64,000 nt of DNA from NCBI GenBank assembly GCA_022827905.1, contig JAJEIQ010000044.1, positions 23,169-87,168 on the forward strand, given 5' to 3'. This document shows, piece after piece, positions 27,656-35,783 of the stretch; the first letter of the stretch is position 1; every line of letters begins with the position of its first letter. The notes under the pieces are model-generated. The model was not told where the DNA came from. It worked only from the letters and a program-made list of their open reading frames with translations, and did no database searches. The translations under genes were made by a program, and so were the position numbers. Origin of the DNA: Pseudomonadales bacterium (lineage in GTDB: Bacteria > Pseudomonadota > Gammaproteobacteria > Pseudomonadales > Azotimanducaceae).

Positions 27656-28801
27656 ATGGATTTTTCGCCCACCGAAGAACAGCGCATCGCCATCGACTCG
27701 TTCCGCCGCTTTCTCGAAGCGGAGATCGCCCCGGCAGTCGCGGAGCACGGTGACGCATTCATCCCCAAGGACGACATGCGCGAGCTGCTCGTCAAGTTGC
27801 TGCCGTTCGGCATGGGCAACGGACTGATCGACCAAGCCCATGGCGGCCTGGGCTTAAGCCCGCTTACCGTGGGCCTGCTCTTCGAGGAACTGGCGCGGGT
27901 TTCGCCAGACCTCGCCATCGTCGCGCTCATCCAGATGGAGGCCGGGCTGCTGCTCAGCGCCGGTTCCGAATCCATCCAGGCCGACTACCTAGCCCCTCTG
28001 CTGCGCGGCGAGCGCTTCGCCTGCATCGGCATCAGCGAACCCGGGGCCGGCTCGAACATCGCCGAGATCAGCAGCCGGGCGCGGCGCGACGGCGACGGTT
28101 ATCTGATCACCGGCGAAAAGCAGTGGATTTCCAGCGGCCACTATTCGGACTTCTGCATCTGCGTGGCACGGGACGAGGACGGCCCTGGGGATGGCTTCGG
28201 GCTGTTCATCGTGGACCGGGAAGCAGGTTACGAAAGCCGCAACATTCCCAAGATGGCCCTCAACCGGCAGTCCACCGCCCAACTGCATTTCGACCGGGCA
28301 AAGGTGCCGGCGGACAACCTGCTGGCGCCGCCGGGCGAGGGGCTGAGGCGGCTGATGACCCTGCTTGCCGGGTCAAGACCGCTGGTGGGGCTGTTGGCCG
28401 TGGGCGTCGCCCGGGCGGCGCTCGATCACTCCATCGAATACGCGAAATCCAGGCAACAGCACGGCAAGGTCATCGCCCGCCACCAGTTGGTGCAGGCACG
28501 CATTGCGCAGATGGCCGTTCAGATCGATGCGGCACGGCTCATGCTGTATCGGGCGCTGGACCTGACCGGCCGCGGCGAGCACGCCAATCTCGAGAGCAGC
28601 ATGGCCAAGCACTTCGCAACGGAAGCCGCCTGCGAGGTCACCCGCCACGCCTTGGCCATCCACGGCGGCAACGGCGTGGCGAGGGAGTTTCCGGTCGAGG
28701 AACTGTACCGCGTGGCGCCCATCCTATCCGTCACCGAAGGCACCCCGGAGATGCAGCAACTGATCATCGGCCGCAGCCTGCTCGGCGAATCGGCCTTCTA
28801 A
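27656..28801 (+). CDS. Acyl-CoA dehydrogenase
   Basis: 381 residues with the standard three-part fold. GISEPGAGSNIAEI binds FAD and substrate, QWISSGHYSDFC follows, and VTEGTPEMQQLIIG near the end carries the catalytic Glu in its usual medium/short-chain position, unlike the enzyme at 3.8 kb. It introduces the 2,3-double bond in an acyl-CoA and hands electrons to ETF. It lies 44 bp after the amidohydrolase gene and ends the plus-strand catabolic set; the SDR after it is convergent. Confidence 0.92.
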   Translation: MDFSPTEEQRIAIDSFRRFLEAEIAPAVAEHGDAFIPKDDMRELLVKLLPFGMGNGLIDQAHGGLGLSPLTVGLLFEELARVSPDLAIVALIQMEAGLLLSAGSESIQADYLAPLLRGERFACIGISEPGAGSNIAEISSRARRDGDGYLITGEKQWISSGHYSDFCICVARDEDGPGDGFGLFIVDREAGYESRNIPKMALNRQSTAQLHFDRAKVPADNLLAPPGEGLRRLMTLLAGSRPLVGLLAVGVARAALDHSIEYAKSRQQHGKVIARHQLVQARIAQMAVQIDAARLMLYRALDLTGRGEHANLESSMAKHFATEAACEVTRHALAIHGGNGVAREFPVEELYRVAPILSVTEGTPEMQQLIIGRSLLGESAF

Positions 28802-28848
28802 CCCGCTTTCGCTACCGCCGCCTGCAATTCCAGACCTATGAAGAACGG

Positions 28849-29754
28849 TTAGATCTCCGGGGAGACGCCGGTGAGTTCAACGGACAGTGCCCACAGCCGG
28901 TCGGCGTCCGCTTCATTCTGGCTGGCGGAGCTCGGCTTCACCCGGCGCGCTGAACGGGCCATCTCCATGAAGCCGGCCGGACCAAAATAGTCGTTGCCCT
29001 GCGCATCCGGCAACGTGGCTGCCATTAGAGTCGGCAGCGCACCTTCCGCCGGGCTGTTGATGAACGGCCTGATGAGGGGCAATGCGGTCGTGAGCCACTG
29101 CGGCAGGTGGCGGGACAGTTCGGTAGCCGCGGCGCCCGGATGGCAGGCCACCGCAATGGCTGGGCTGCCCGCCCTAGTCAGGCGCTGCTGCAGCGCCTTG
29201 CTGAACAGCAGGTTGGCCAGCTTGCTCATGGCGTAGCGCGCCCCGGCGCTGTAGTGCCGCTCGGCGTGCGGATCCTCGAACTGCATCCGGCCCGCCTTGT
29301 GGCCCGCGCTGCTGACGGTGACCACGCGCGCGCCTTCGCGTTCACGCAGCATGGGCAGCAAGTGCGCCGTCAGCGCAAAGTGGCCGAGGTGGTTCACCCC
29401 AAACTGCAACTCGAAGCCGTCCTCGGTCCTGCCGTAGGGCGGCACCATGACGCCGGCATTGTTGATCAGGACATCGAGTTGAGGCTCCTTGACGACCTCT
29501 GCCGCGGCCCGTTGCACCGAAGTGAGGCTCGCCAAGTCGATTTGGACGCAAGCCAAGTCCGCGTCGGCATGAACGGCCCGAATGCGCTCCATAGCTTGGC
29601 GCCCATTCGACGCACTGCGGCAACCGAGCAGCACACGGGCGCCGCGCGATGCCAGCACCCGAGTCGCCTCCCAGCCAATGCCCGTATTCGCTCCGGTAAT
29701 GAGGACGGTGCGGCCCGCCTGCAGGGGCACATCCGCTTCCTTGTACAAACTCAT
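28849..29754 (-). CDS. Short-chain dehydrogenase, retinol dehydrogenase-like
   Basis: 301 residues with TGANTGIG (NAD(P) binding), NNAG, VSSAGHKAG and the catalytic pair in a YAMSK segment. The extended C-terminal part resembles the retinol/protochlorophyllide-type SDRs. Its ATG overlaps the hrcA TGA (ATGA at 29751-29754), so it is translationally coupled to the heat-shock repressor gene and lies where grpE would be expected. The substrate is unknown. Confidence 0.9.
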   Translation of the reverse strand: MSLYKEADVPLQAGRTVLITGANTGIGWEATRVLASRGARVLLGCRSASNGRQAMERIRAVHADADLACVQIDLASLTSVQRAAAEVVKEPQLDVLINNAGVMVPPYGRTEDGFELQFGVNHLGHFALTAHLLPMLREREGARVVTVSSAGHKAGRMQFEDPHAERHYSAGARYAMSKLANLLFSKALQQRLTRAGSPAIAVACHPGAAATELSRHLPQWLTTALPLIRPFINSPAEGALPTLMAATLPDAQGNDYFGPAGFMEMARSARRVKPSSASQNEADADRLWALSVELTGVSPEI

Positions 29755-30779
29755 GAGGGATTCAACGCGTCGCCAAGCAGATGGGCAGTCACGTCCACCA
29801 CCGGGATGATCTTCTGGTAGGCCATGCGCGTCGGGCCAACCACGCCAAGCACCCCGGCGATGCGGCCATTGACCGAGTACGAGGACGACACCAAGGAGAG
29901 CTCATCGAGCACTTCGTAGCCCGACTCATCGCCGATGAACAGTTGGATGCCCTCCGTGTTCAGGCATTGGTCGAGCAGGTGCAGGATGCTGCCCTTGCGG
30001 GTGAAGGCCTCGAAGAGGCCGCGCACGGTGTCCGTGTCGGCACTGATGTCGAGCAGGTTCGACTCCCCGGCCACGACAAAGCCCCTGCCCCCAGTTGGCG
30101 GCTTGGCGAAGGCTTGGGCGGCCATGTCGAGCGCCGACTGCAGCAAGCTGTCCATGCGGTCCTTATCGCGCTGCATGCTGGCCAGCAGCCCAGAGCGGGC
30201 GTCGCCCAAGGTCAGGCCGCCGAACTCCTGGTTGATGAAGTTGGCGGCCCGCACCAAGTCCGCTTCCTGGTACTCGTGATCGGTGTGAATGACCCGGTTT
30301 TGCACCTCCCGGTCGTTGAACACCAAGATCGCCAATACGCGTTCCGCATCGAGCTTGAGGAACTCAACATGGCGCAACGCCGCCTGCTCCTGCCGAGGCA
30401 GGGTCACCACGCAGGCCATGGAGGTGATGCGGGAGAGCGCTTCGGAGGCGGACTCAATCAGTTCGGAGGGCGGCAGGTCCGGGTCCAACTGCGCCTCAAT
30501 GCCTCGCCGCCCGGCATCGTCCAGGGGTTCGACGGCCAGCAGGCTTTCGACGAAGAAGCGCAGGCCTTGGCTGGTGGGCACCTTGCCGGCGGAGGTGTGC
30601 GGCGACTTGACCAGGCCCCGGCCTTCCAAGCGGGCCATGATGTTGCGCACCGTGGCCGGGCTGACCGACACGTTCGGCTGCCCGGCCAGCGCCCTTGAAG
30701 CCACCGGCCGGCCATTGCTGATGTAGGTCTCCACCAACAGCTTGAATAGCTGCTCGGTGCGCTCGTCAACTTGATCCAA
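29751..30779 (-). CDS. hrcA: Heat-inducible transcription repressor HrcA
   Basis: 342 residues from a TTG at 30779 preceded by GAGGAGTG. An N-terminal winged helix (VSVSPATVRNIMARLEGRGLVKSPHTSAGKVPT) is followed by the inserted dimerisation domain and a GAF-like C-terminal part (IQLFIGDE, then GVLGVVGPTRMAYQKIIPVVD). HrcA represses chaperone genes through the CIRCE operator. No CIRCE is visible upstream of grpE or of hrcA in this window; its target (for example groESL) may be elsewhere. It is divergent from recN. Confidence 0.95.
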   Translation of the reverse strand: MDQVDERTEQLFKLLVETYISNGRPVASRALAGQPNVSVSPATVRNIMARLEGRGLVKSPHTSAGKVPTSQGLRFFVESLLAVEPLDDAGRRGIEAQLDPDLPPSELIESASEALSRITSMACVVTLPRQEQAALRHVEFLKLDAERVLAILVFNDREVQNRVIHTDHEYQEADLVRAANFINQEFGGLTLGDARSGLLASMQRDKDRMDSLLQSALDMAAQAFAKPPTGGRGFVVAGESNLLDISADTDTVRGLFEAFTRKGSILHLLDQCLNTEGIQLFIGDESGYEVLDELSLVSSSYSVNGRIAGVLGVVGPTRMAYQKIIPVVDVTAHLLGDALNPS

Positions 30780-30830
30780 TGCCTACACTCCTCAATGCGA
30801 CTAAACCGGCCAACCCGTCAGCCTTCAAGT

Positions 30831-30858
30831 AATATGTTCCTTTTTGCCCCAGCGTCAA
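30831..30858 (-). promoter_or_regulatory. Candidate sigma-70 promoter of hrcA
   Basis: On the minus strand TTGACG (30858-30853) is followed after 16 bases by CATATT (30836-30831), about 50 bases before the hrcA start. Spacing is one base short of ideal. It lies in the 83 bp shared with the divergent recN gene. Confidence 0.4.
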
Positions 30859-30862
30859 GAAC

Positions 30863-32509
30863 TTGCTGAAGCAACTGACCATTCGGGACTTCGCCTTGGT
30901 GGCCAAGGTGGACGTCGCCTTCGACCGCGGCCTGACCGTGGTGACGGGCGAATCCGGCGCTGGCAAGTCCATCCTGATGAACGCCTTGGCCTTGGTGGTG
31001 GGCGAACGGGCGCGAACCGATTTGATTCGGCCAGGGGCCCAGCGGGCGGAGGTGACGGCGGAATTCGACGTCGCCGAACACTCGGCGTCGTTCGACGCCC
31101 TCAAGGCTGCCGACCTCGACGACGCCGATGCGCCCCACCGCTGCCTGCTACGCCGGGTCATCGGGGTCGATGGGCGCTCCAGGGCCTTCGTCAACGGTGT
31201 CCCGGTGAATCTGGGCATGGTGCGGGAACTCACCGAAGGGCTGATCGACATCCACAGCCAGGATGAGAACCAACGGCTCGCCCGACGCGAGGTGCAACTC
31301 GGCCTGCTCGACGCCTACGGCGTCCCCGCCGGCGACCGTCAGGGCATGGCCAACGCCTACCGCGCCGCCCGCAAAGCCGAAAAAACCCTGGCTGCCCTCG
31401 AAGCCGAACTCGCCAACGCCGAGGACCGCCGGGCACTGCTGCGCTATCAACTCGATGAATTGCAAGCCTTGGATCCCGCTCAAGGCGAATTTGAATCCCT
31501 GGAGGCCGAGTTTCGCCGCCTCTCCCAAGCCCAGGACATCCAGGAGGCGGTGCGCCAAGCCATCGATTGCCTGTCGGACATGGCCGACGCACGCCGCAGC
31601 CAAAGGCAACTGAGCGGCATCGACGATGAGCACCCCAAGCTGGTCCAAGCACGGGATGCCTTGAGTTCAGCGCTGCAGTTGATCGACGACGCCGCTCACG
31701 ACTTGAGTGGCTACGTTGATGCCTTCGACACCGAACCCGCCCACCTATCCCAAGTTACGGAACGGCTCGACCGGTTTCACGACCTGTCCCGCAAGCACCG
31801 CGTGGCTCCGGAAAAACTGGCGGAACACGCCAAGGGCTTGGCCGCGGAACTTAAGGCGCAGGCAACCGAGCGCCAGAACGTCGACGCGCTCAAGGAAGAG
31901 GCTAGCCGGTGGAACGATGAGTTCAACCGCCTCGCCGGGCGCGTCAGTTCTGCCCGCCGCGAAGCCGCCCAAGCCTTTGCCGCCGAAGTGAGCGCTCACA
32001 TGCAAGCCTTGGGCATGGCGGGCGGCACATTCGAAGTGGCCTTTGAGGCGGCCAATTCGGAGCGCGGCTTGGAAACCGCGGAATTCCAGGTGACCACCAA
32101 CCCCAAGTATCCCGCCGGCAGTTTGGCCCGCATTGCCTCCGGGGGCGAACGGGCGCGCCTCAGCCTAGCGGTATCCGTCGTTGCCGCGCAGAAGATGCGC
32201 CTCCCCTGCCTCGTGCTCGACGAAGCCGATGTGGGCGTCGGCGGCACCACCGCCGACATCGTCGGCCGCCTGCTGCGCGATCTCGGCAACCGCACCCAAG
32301 TGATTTGCGTCACCCACGCGCCCCAGGTCGCTGCCCTCGGCAACAGCCATCTCGTGGTGGAGAAGGACGCCGCCCAGACCGTGCACCTGCGCTGCGTCAC
32401 CGCCGACAACCGCACCGAGGAGGTGGCCCGCATGCTGGCCGGGGCCGACCTCACCGACAAAACTCGCGCCTACGCCCGCACCCTGCTTGAGGAGGCGGGG
32501 TCGAGCTAG
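30863..32509 (+). CDS. recN: DNA repair ATPase RecN
   Basis: 548 residues from a TTG at 30863 (MLKQLTIRDFALV). Walker A is VVTGESGAGKSILMNAL; a long coiled coil fills roughly residues 150-370; the ABC signature is IASGGERARLSLAV; and Walker B is LVLDEADVGVGGTTA. RecN is an SMC-like protein that tethers DNA ends during double-strand break repair. The place beside bamE and rnfH/ratA is conserved in gammaproteobacteria. No LexA box can be pointed to with confidence in the short upstream region. Confidence 0.96.
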   Translation: MLKQLTIRDFALVAKVDVAFDRGLTVVTGESGAGKSILMNALALVVGERARTDLIRPGAQRAEVTAEFDVAEHSASFDALKAADLDDADAPHRCLLRRVIGVDGRSRAFVNGVPVNLGMVRELTEGLIDIHSQDENQRLARREVQLGLLDAYGVPAGDRQGMANAYRAARKAEKTLAALEAELANAEDRRALLRYQLDELQALDPAQGEFESLEAEFRRLSQAQDIQEAVRQAIDCLSDMADARRSQRQLSGIDDEHPKLVQARDALSSALQLIDDAAHDLSGYVDAFDTEPAHLSQVTERLDRFHDLSRKHRVAPEKLAEHAKGLAAELKAQATERQNVDALKEEASRWNDEFNRLAGRVSSARREAAQAFAAEVSAHMQALGMAGGTFEVAFEAANSERGLETAEFQVTTNPKYPAGSLARIASGGERARLSLAVSVVAAQKMRLPCLVLDEADVGVGGTTADIVGRLLRDLGNRTQVICVTHAPQVAALGNSHLVVEKDAAQTVHLRCVTADNRTEEVARMLAGADLTDKTRAYARTLLEEAGSS

Positions 32510-32582
32510 CTCGCTTCGCACTTTGTCCCGGCCGGGATTTGCCGCTACCATTCGCCGCCTGCAAACGCTACCGGATGCCCCG

Positions 32583-32969
32583 ATGAGTCGACGCCTGTTC
32601 GCGCTGTTGCTAGCCAGTGCCGTGCTGGCAGCGGGTTGCGCGATGCCGAAGATGCCGAAGTTGCCCAAGTTTAAGGTGCCGCGGGTGCACAAGATCACCG
32701 TGCAGCAGGGCAACGTCATCACCCAGGAGATGGTCGATCAACTCAAGCCCGGCATGACCCGGGAACAGGTGGCCTTCATCATGGGGGAGCCGGTGGTGCG
32801 CAACATATTCAACCAAGACCGCTGGGACTACATCTACACCATCAAGGTGCCGGGGCGCTTCGAGACCGAGCAACGCTTCACCGTCTTCTTCCAGAACGAT
32901 GCCCTCTCATCGCTGGCGGGTGACTTAGCGCCCAGCGACGCCACTGGCGAAGCCAGCAGCGAGGGTTAG
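32583..32969 (+). CDS. bamE: Outer-membrane assembly lipoprotein BamE
   Basis: 128 residues from ATG 32583. The signal peptide ends in the lipobox LAAGC. The mature part has the BamE fold: QGNVITQEMVDQLKPGMTREQVAFIMGEPVV, then WDYIYTIKVPGRFETEQRFTVFFQND. BamE is an accessory lipoprotein of the beta-barrel assembly machine. Its stop overlaps the convergent rnfH stop (shared TTAG at 32966-32969). The upstream in-frame extension to 32487 overlaps recN and is not needed. Confidence 0.95.
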   Translation: MSRRLFALLLASAVLAAGCAMPKMPKLPKFKVPRVHKITVQQGNVITQEMVDQLKPGMTREQVAFIMGEPVVRNIFNQDRWDYIYTIKVPGRFETEQRFTVFFQNDALSSLAGDLAPSDATGEASSEG

Positions 32970-33247
32970 ACGGACGCCCGGCCGGCCAACGCCCGGCGGC
33001 GGCGGGCCTCCTTGGGATCTAGCAGCAAAGGCCGGTACAGCTCGATGCGGTCGCCGGGTCGCAGCAGCCGGTCACGATCAACCCGCTTGCCGTAAATGCC
33101 CACCGGCATGCGGCTTAGGTTCAAGCCCTCGAAGGCGGCGTGGCCAGCCGCCAGCCGCAAGGCGACCTCCACAGTGGCCCCATCCTCAACATCAAGGGCG
33201 ACTAGCACTTGCCGCTCGGCGGCTGCGTAGGCTACTTCGACCCGCAT
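32966..33247 (-). CDS. rnfH: RnfH-family ubiquitin-like protein
   Basis: 93 residues from ATG 33247 (MRVEVAYAAAERQVLVALDV). The beta-grasp pattern and the PVGIYGKRVDRDRLLRPGDRIELYRPL ending match RnfH. Its function is uncertain; it is always found beside ratA. The start overlaps the end of ratA by 16 bases. Confidence 0.92.
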   Translation of the reverse strand: MRVEVAYAAAERQVLVALDVEDGATVEVALRLAAGHAAFEGLNLSRMPVGIYGKRVDRDRLLRPGDRIELYRPLLLDPKEARRRRALAGRASV

Positions 33248-33690
33248 GAGGCGCCCAATTGCTCGTGGGCACGGTGGCAAAAGGCGTCCATCACCGCATT
33301 GGCCATGGTGCCGATGCTTCTAGCCACAGCCCGCGACAGCAGCCGGCGCGCGCCTTTGAAGGCGAAGTTCAAGTCGAGTTCCACCCGGCAACCACCACCG
33401 CCGCCGAAGTCGGAAAACCGCCATTCGCCCTTGAAGTCGCTGAACGGGCCATCCACCAAGTCGAGCCGGATCGCGCGGCCCGGCTGGAGCCTATTGTGGG
33501 TGGTGAAGCTCTCCTTGAATCCCTTGGCCTCGACGGTTAGCCGCGCCTCCATGGCCGTGGGTTCAGCCGCCAAAACCACGGCGCGAACGCACCAAGGCAG
33601 GAACTCCGGATAGCGGGACACATCATTGACGATGCCGTAAACGTCGTCTGCGGCGTAGGGGAGCACAGCCGAGCGCTTAAGCTTCGTCAT
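33232..33690 (-). CDS. ratA: RatA, START-domain (coenzyme Q-binding-like) protein
   Basis: 152 residues from ATG 33690. LPYAADDVYGIVNDVSRYPEFLPWC and VDGPFSDFKGEWRF are typical RatA/Coq10 START-domain blocks. In E. coli RatA was reported to interfere with 70S ribosome assembly; related proteins bind ubiquinone. The ATG overlaps the stop of the upstream sodium-symporter gene (ATGA at 33687-33690), an unusual partner for ratA. Confidence 0.93.
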   Translation of the reverse strand: MTKLKRSAVLPYAADDVYGIVNDVSRYPEFLPWCVRAVVLAAEPTAMEARLTVEAKGFKESFTTHNRLQPGRAIRLDLVDGPFSDFKGEWRFSDFGGGGGCRVELDLNFAFKGARRLLSRAVARSIGTMANAVMDAFCHRAHEQLGASCGSK

Positions 33691-35087
33691 CCGGCAAACC
33701 AAGCCTTGACGCTTTCAAGGCCGATGATGGTCACGAGGAACACCACCAGGACGCCCAAGGGCGCGGTCAGGCCAGCCAGCACCAGCCAGAGCTTGCGCGC
33801 AACCGGGCCGGTCAGCCCCAATTGGTTGCCGAGCACCGATTTCGGCAGGGCAAAGGCGGCGAACAGGGCGATGAACAGGCCGCCGAGCGGCAACATGATG
33901 TTTTGGGTGACGTAGTCCACAAAACTGAAAATCGTCATGTCCCCCACGATGTGGAACTCCGCCCATTCGTTGAAGGAGAGCACCGTGCCGATGCCGAGCA
34001 GCCAGCAGCCGGCCCCCCAGGTGATGGCGACCCTCGACCGCTTGGCGTTGTACTCCTCCACCAAGTAAGCCAAGGCCGGCTCGGTGAGTGAAATGGCCGA
34101 CGTGATGGCGGCGAGGCTCACCAAAATAAAGAAAACGGCGCCGAACAGGGCTCCCAAGGGCAATTGGCCAAAGGCCAAGGGAACGGTCACGAACAACAGC
34201 CCCGGGCCTTGCCCCGGCTCCAAACCGTTGGCGAAGACGATGGGGAAGATGGCGAGGCCCGCCACCAACGCAACGACCGTGTCGAGGACGGCGATGGTGA
34301 CCACAGTGTTGGTGATGGATACGGAACTCGGCACATAGGCCCCATAGGCCATGATGGCGCCCATCCCCACGCTCAGGGTGAAGAAGGCATGGCCCAGGGC
34401 CTCGAACAGGGCGCGGTCGGTGAGCGCATCCCAGTCGAAGCGGAACATGAAGGCCCAGCCCTGGCCGAAGCCGCCGGAAGTGACGCCGTAGCCCAGCAGC
34501 ACCGCCAACAGCACGAAGAGCAATGGCATGATCCAACGAATGGCCGTCTCCAAGCCCTTGACCACCCCGCGGCTGACTACCGCCACCACAACGACCATGA
34601 ACAGGGTGTGCCAAAACAGCATTTCCCAAGGCCTGGATAGAAAGGCATCGAAGGTGCCCGTCGCCTGGCCGGCGGTGGCGTCGGTGAAGCCGCCGCCCGC
34701 CAATCCGAGAATGTACTTGAACGCCCAACCGCCGATGACGGCGTAGAAGGACAGGATTAGGAAGCCGGCCAGCAAGCCGGCCCAACCAATGAGCACCCAG
34801 CCCCGGTGCTGATGGTGCTGCTGGATCAACCCGCGCATGGTGTTGACTGGGCTCTGCCGCCCTTCCCGGCCAATCATCACCTCCGCCATCATGATGGGGA
34901 TGCCGACCAGCGCGATGCACACCAAGTAGATCAGAACGAAGGCACCGCCGCCGTTTTCGCCGGTGATGTAGGGGAACCGCCAGATGTTTCCCAGACCCAC
35001 CGCCGAGCCCGCCGCTGCGAGCACAAACATCCAGCGGCTGGACCACATTCCATGCCTTGACTGCCCGGATTGCGCGACTTCGGCCAC
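33687..35087 (-). CDS. Neurotransmitter:sodium symporter (SNF) family transporter
   Basis: 466 residues from a GTG at 35087, which has GGGGGAGGG at a good distance; an in-frame GTG at 35105 is possible. About 12 membrane segments are seen. The first contains AAAGSAVGLGNIWRFPYITGENGGGAF, the sodium/substrate-binding motif of NSS transporters such as LeuT and TnaT. It takes up an amino acid or related amine using the sodium gradient, which suits a marine or saline habitat. It is translationally coupled to ratA and rnfH downstream. Confidence 0.92.
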   Translation of the reverse strand: MAEVAQSGQSRHGMWSSRWMFVLAAAGSAVGLGNIWRFPYITGENGGGAFVLIYLVCIALVGIPIMMAEVMIGREGRQSPVNTMRGLIQQHHQHRGWVLIGWAGLLAGFLILSFYAVIGGWAFKYILGLAGGGFTDATAGQATGTFDAFLSRPWEMLFWHTLFMVVVVAVVSRGVVKGLETAIRWIMPLLFVLLAVLLGYGVTSGGFGQGWAFMFRFDWDALTDRALFEALGHAFFTLSVGMGAIMAYGAYVPSSVSITNTVVTIAVLDTVVALVAGLAIFPIVFANGLEPGQGPGLLFVTVPLAFGQLPLGALFGAVFFILVSLAAITSAISLTEPALAYLVEEYNAKRSRVAITWGAGCWLLGIGTVLSFNEWAEFHIVGDMTIFSFVDYVTQNIMLPLGGLFIALFAAFALPKSVLGNQLGLTGPVARKLWLVLAGLTAPLGVLVVFLVTIIGLESVKAWFAG

Positions 35088-35155
35088 AACGGTGCCCTCC
35101 CCCACTGGTTTCGTGCATTTTCGCTAAGCGACGAACGACAAACAAGCGAACGAAG

Positions 35156-35245
35156 GCCGGAGCAAGGGCATCGAACGAAGGCCGGAGCGAGGGCATCTTG
35201 CCCTCGATAGGCGCCCACCACTCGTTCGAGGGCGGGACGCCCTCG
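35156..35245. repeat. Pair of GAGGGC hairpin repeats before smpB
   Basis: CGAGGGCATCTTGCCCTCG lies at 35188-35206 and CGAGGGCGGGACGCCCTCG at 35227-35245, the same two forms as at 8.8-8.9 kb, with degenerate half-copies (GGCCGGAGCAAGGGCA) before them. They fill most of the gap between the symporter gene and smpB. Confidence 0.85.
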
Positions 35246-35261
35246 CTCCGCAGCGGCACCC

Positions 35262-35267
35262 TATAAT
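35262..35267 (+). promoter_or_regulatory. Candidate -10 box very close to the smpB start
   Basis: A perfect TATAAT ends only six bases before the smpB ATG at 35274. If used, transcription would start at or just around the ATG, giving a leaderless message. No ribosome site is visible between them, and no convincing -35 is seen because the upstream sequence is a hairpin repeat. Confidence 0.4.
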
Positions 35268-35273
35268 CAGACC

Positions 35274-35774
35274 ATGTCCGCCAAGAACGCCACAAAGCCA
35301 AGCGCCACAAAGCGCTCCGCGACCATCGCCCGCAACCGGCGGGCGAGCCACGACTACGCGCTGACCGAGCGCTTCGAAGCGGGCTTGGTGCTCGAGGGCT
35401 GGGAGGTCAAGGCCATCCGTGCCGGCAAGGCGCAGTTGGTGGACAGCTACGTGCTGCTGCGCGATGGCGAGGCCTGGCTGCTCGGCGCCAACATCGCGCC
35501 CCTGCCGAGCGCCTCAAGCCACGTCGTGGCGGACCCCCAGCGAACCCGCAAGCTGCTGCTGCACAGCCAGGAACTCGCCCGCATCTTCACCGCGACTCAA
35601 GCCAAGGGCTTCACCTGCGTCGCCACCGCCATGTACTGGAAGCACAACCGGGTGAAGTGCGAGATCGCCCTCGGCAAAGGCAAGAAGCAGCACGACAAGC
35701 GCGCCGCCGTGCGGGATCGGGATTGGCAGCGGCAGAAGGCGCAACTGCACAAGCAGGGGTTGCGCGAAGACTGA
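35274..35774 (+). CDS. smpB: tmRNA-binding protein SmpB
   Basis: 166 residues. [38 protein letters not shown] and the [18 protein letters not shown] segment are diagnostic, and the basic tail ([18 protein letters not shown]) binds tmRNA and the ribosome decoding centre. The N-terminus is about ten residues longer than in E. coli. SmpB with tmRNA rescues stalled ribosomes. ssrA was not found in this window. Confidence 0.97.
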   Translation: MSAKNATKPSATKRSATIARNRRASHDYALTERFEAGLVLEGWEVKAIRAGKAQLVDSYVLLRDGEAWLLGANIAPLPSASSHVVADPQRTRKLLLHSQELARIFTATQAKGFTCVATAMYWKHNRVKCEIALGKGKKQHDKRAAVRDRDWQRQKAQLHKQGLRED

Positions 35775-35783
35775 ATCGCTCCC

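Noticed and set aside
30780..30862. CIRCE operator between hrcA and recN, or upstream of grpE
   Set aside because: Looked for TTAGCACTC and GAGTGCTAA halves on both strands at both sites; none present.
35110..35273. ssrA (tmRNA) gene beside smpB
   Set aside because: The gap is filled with hairpin repeats; no tRNA-like ends or tag-peptide frame seen.
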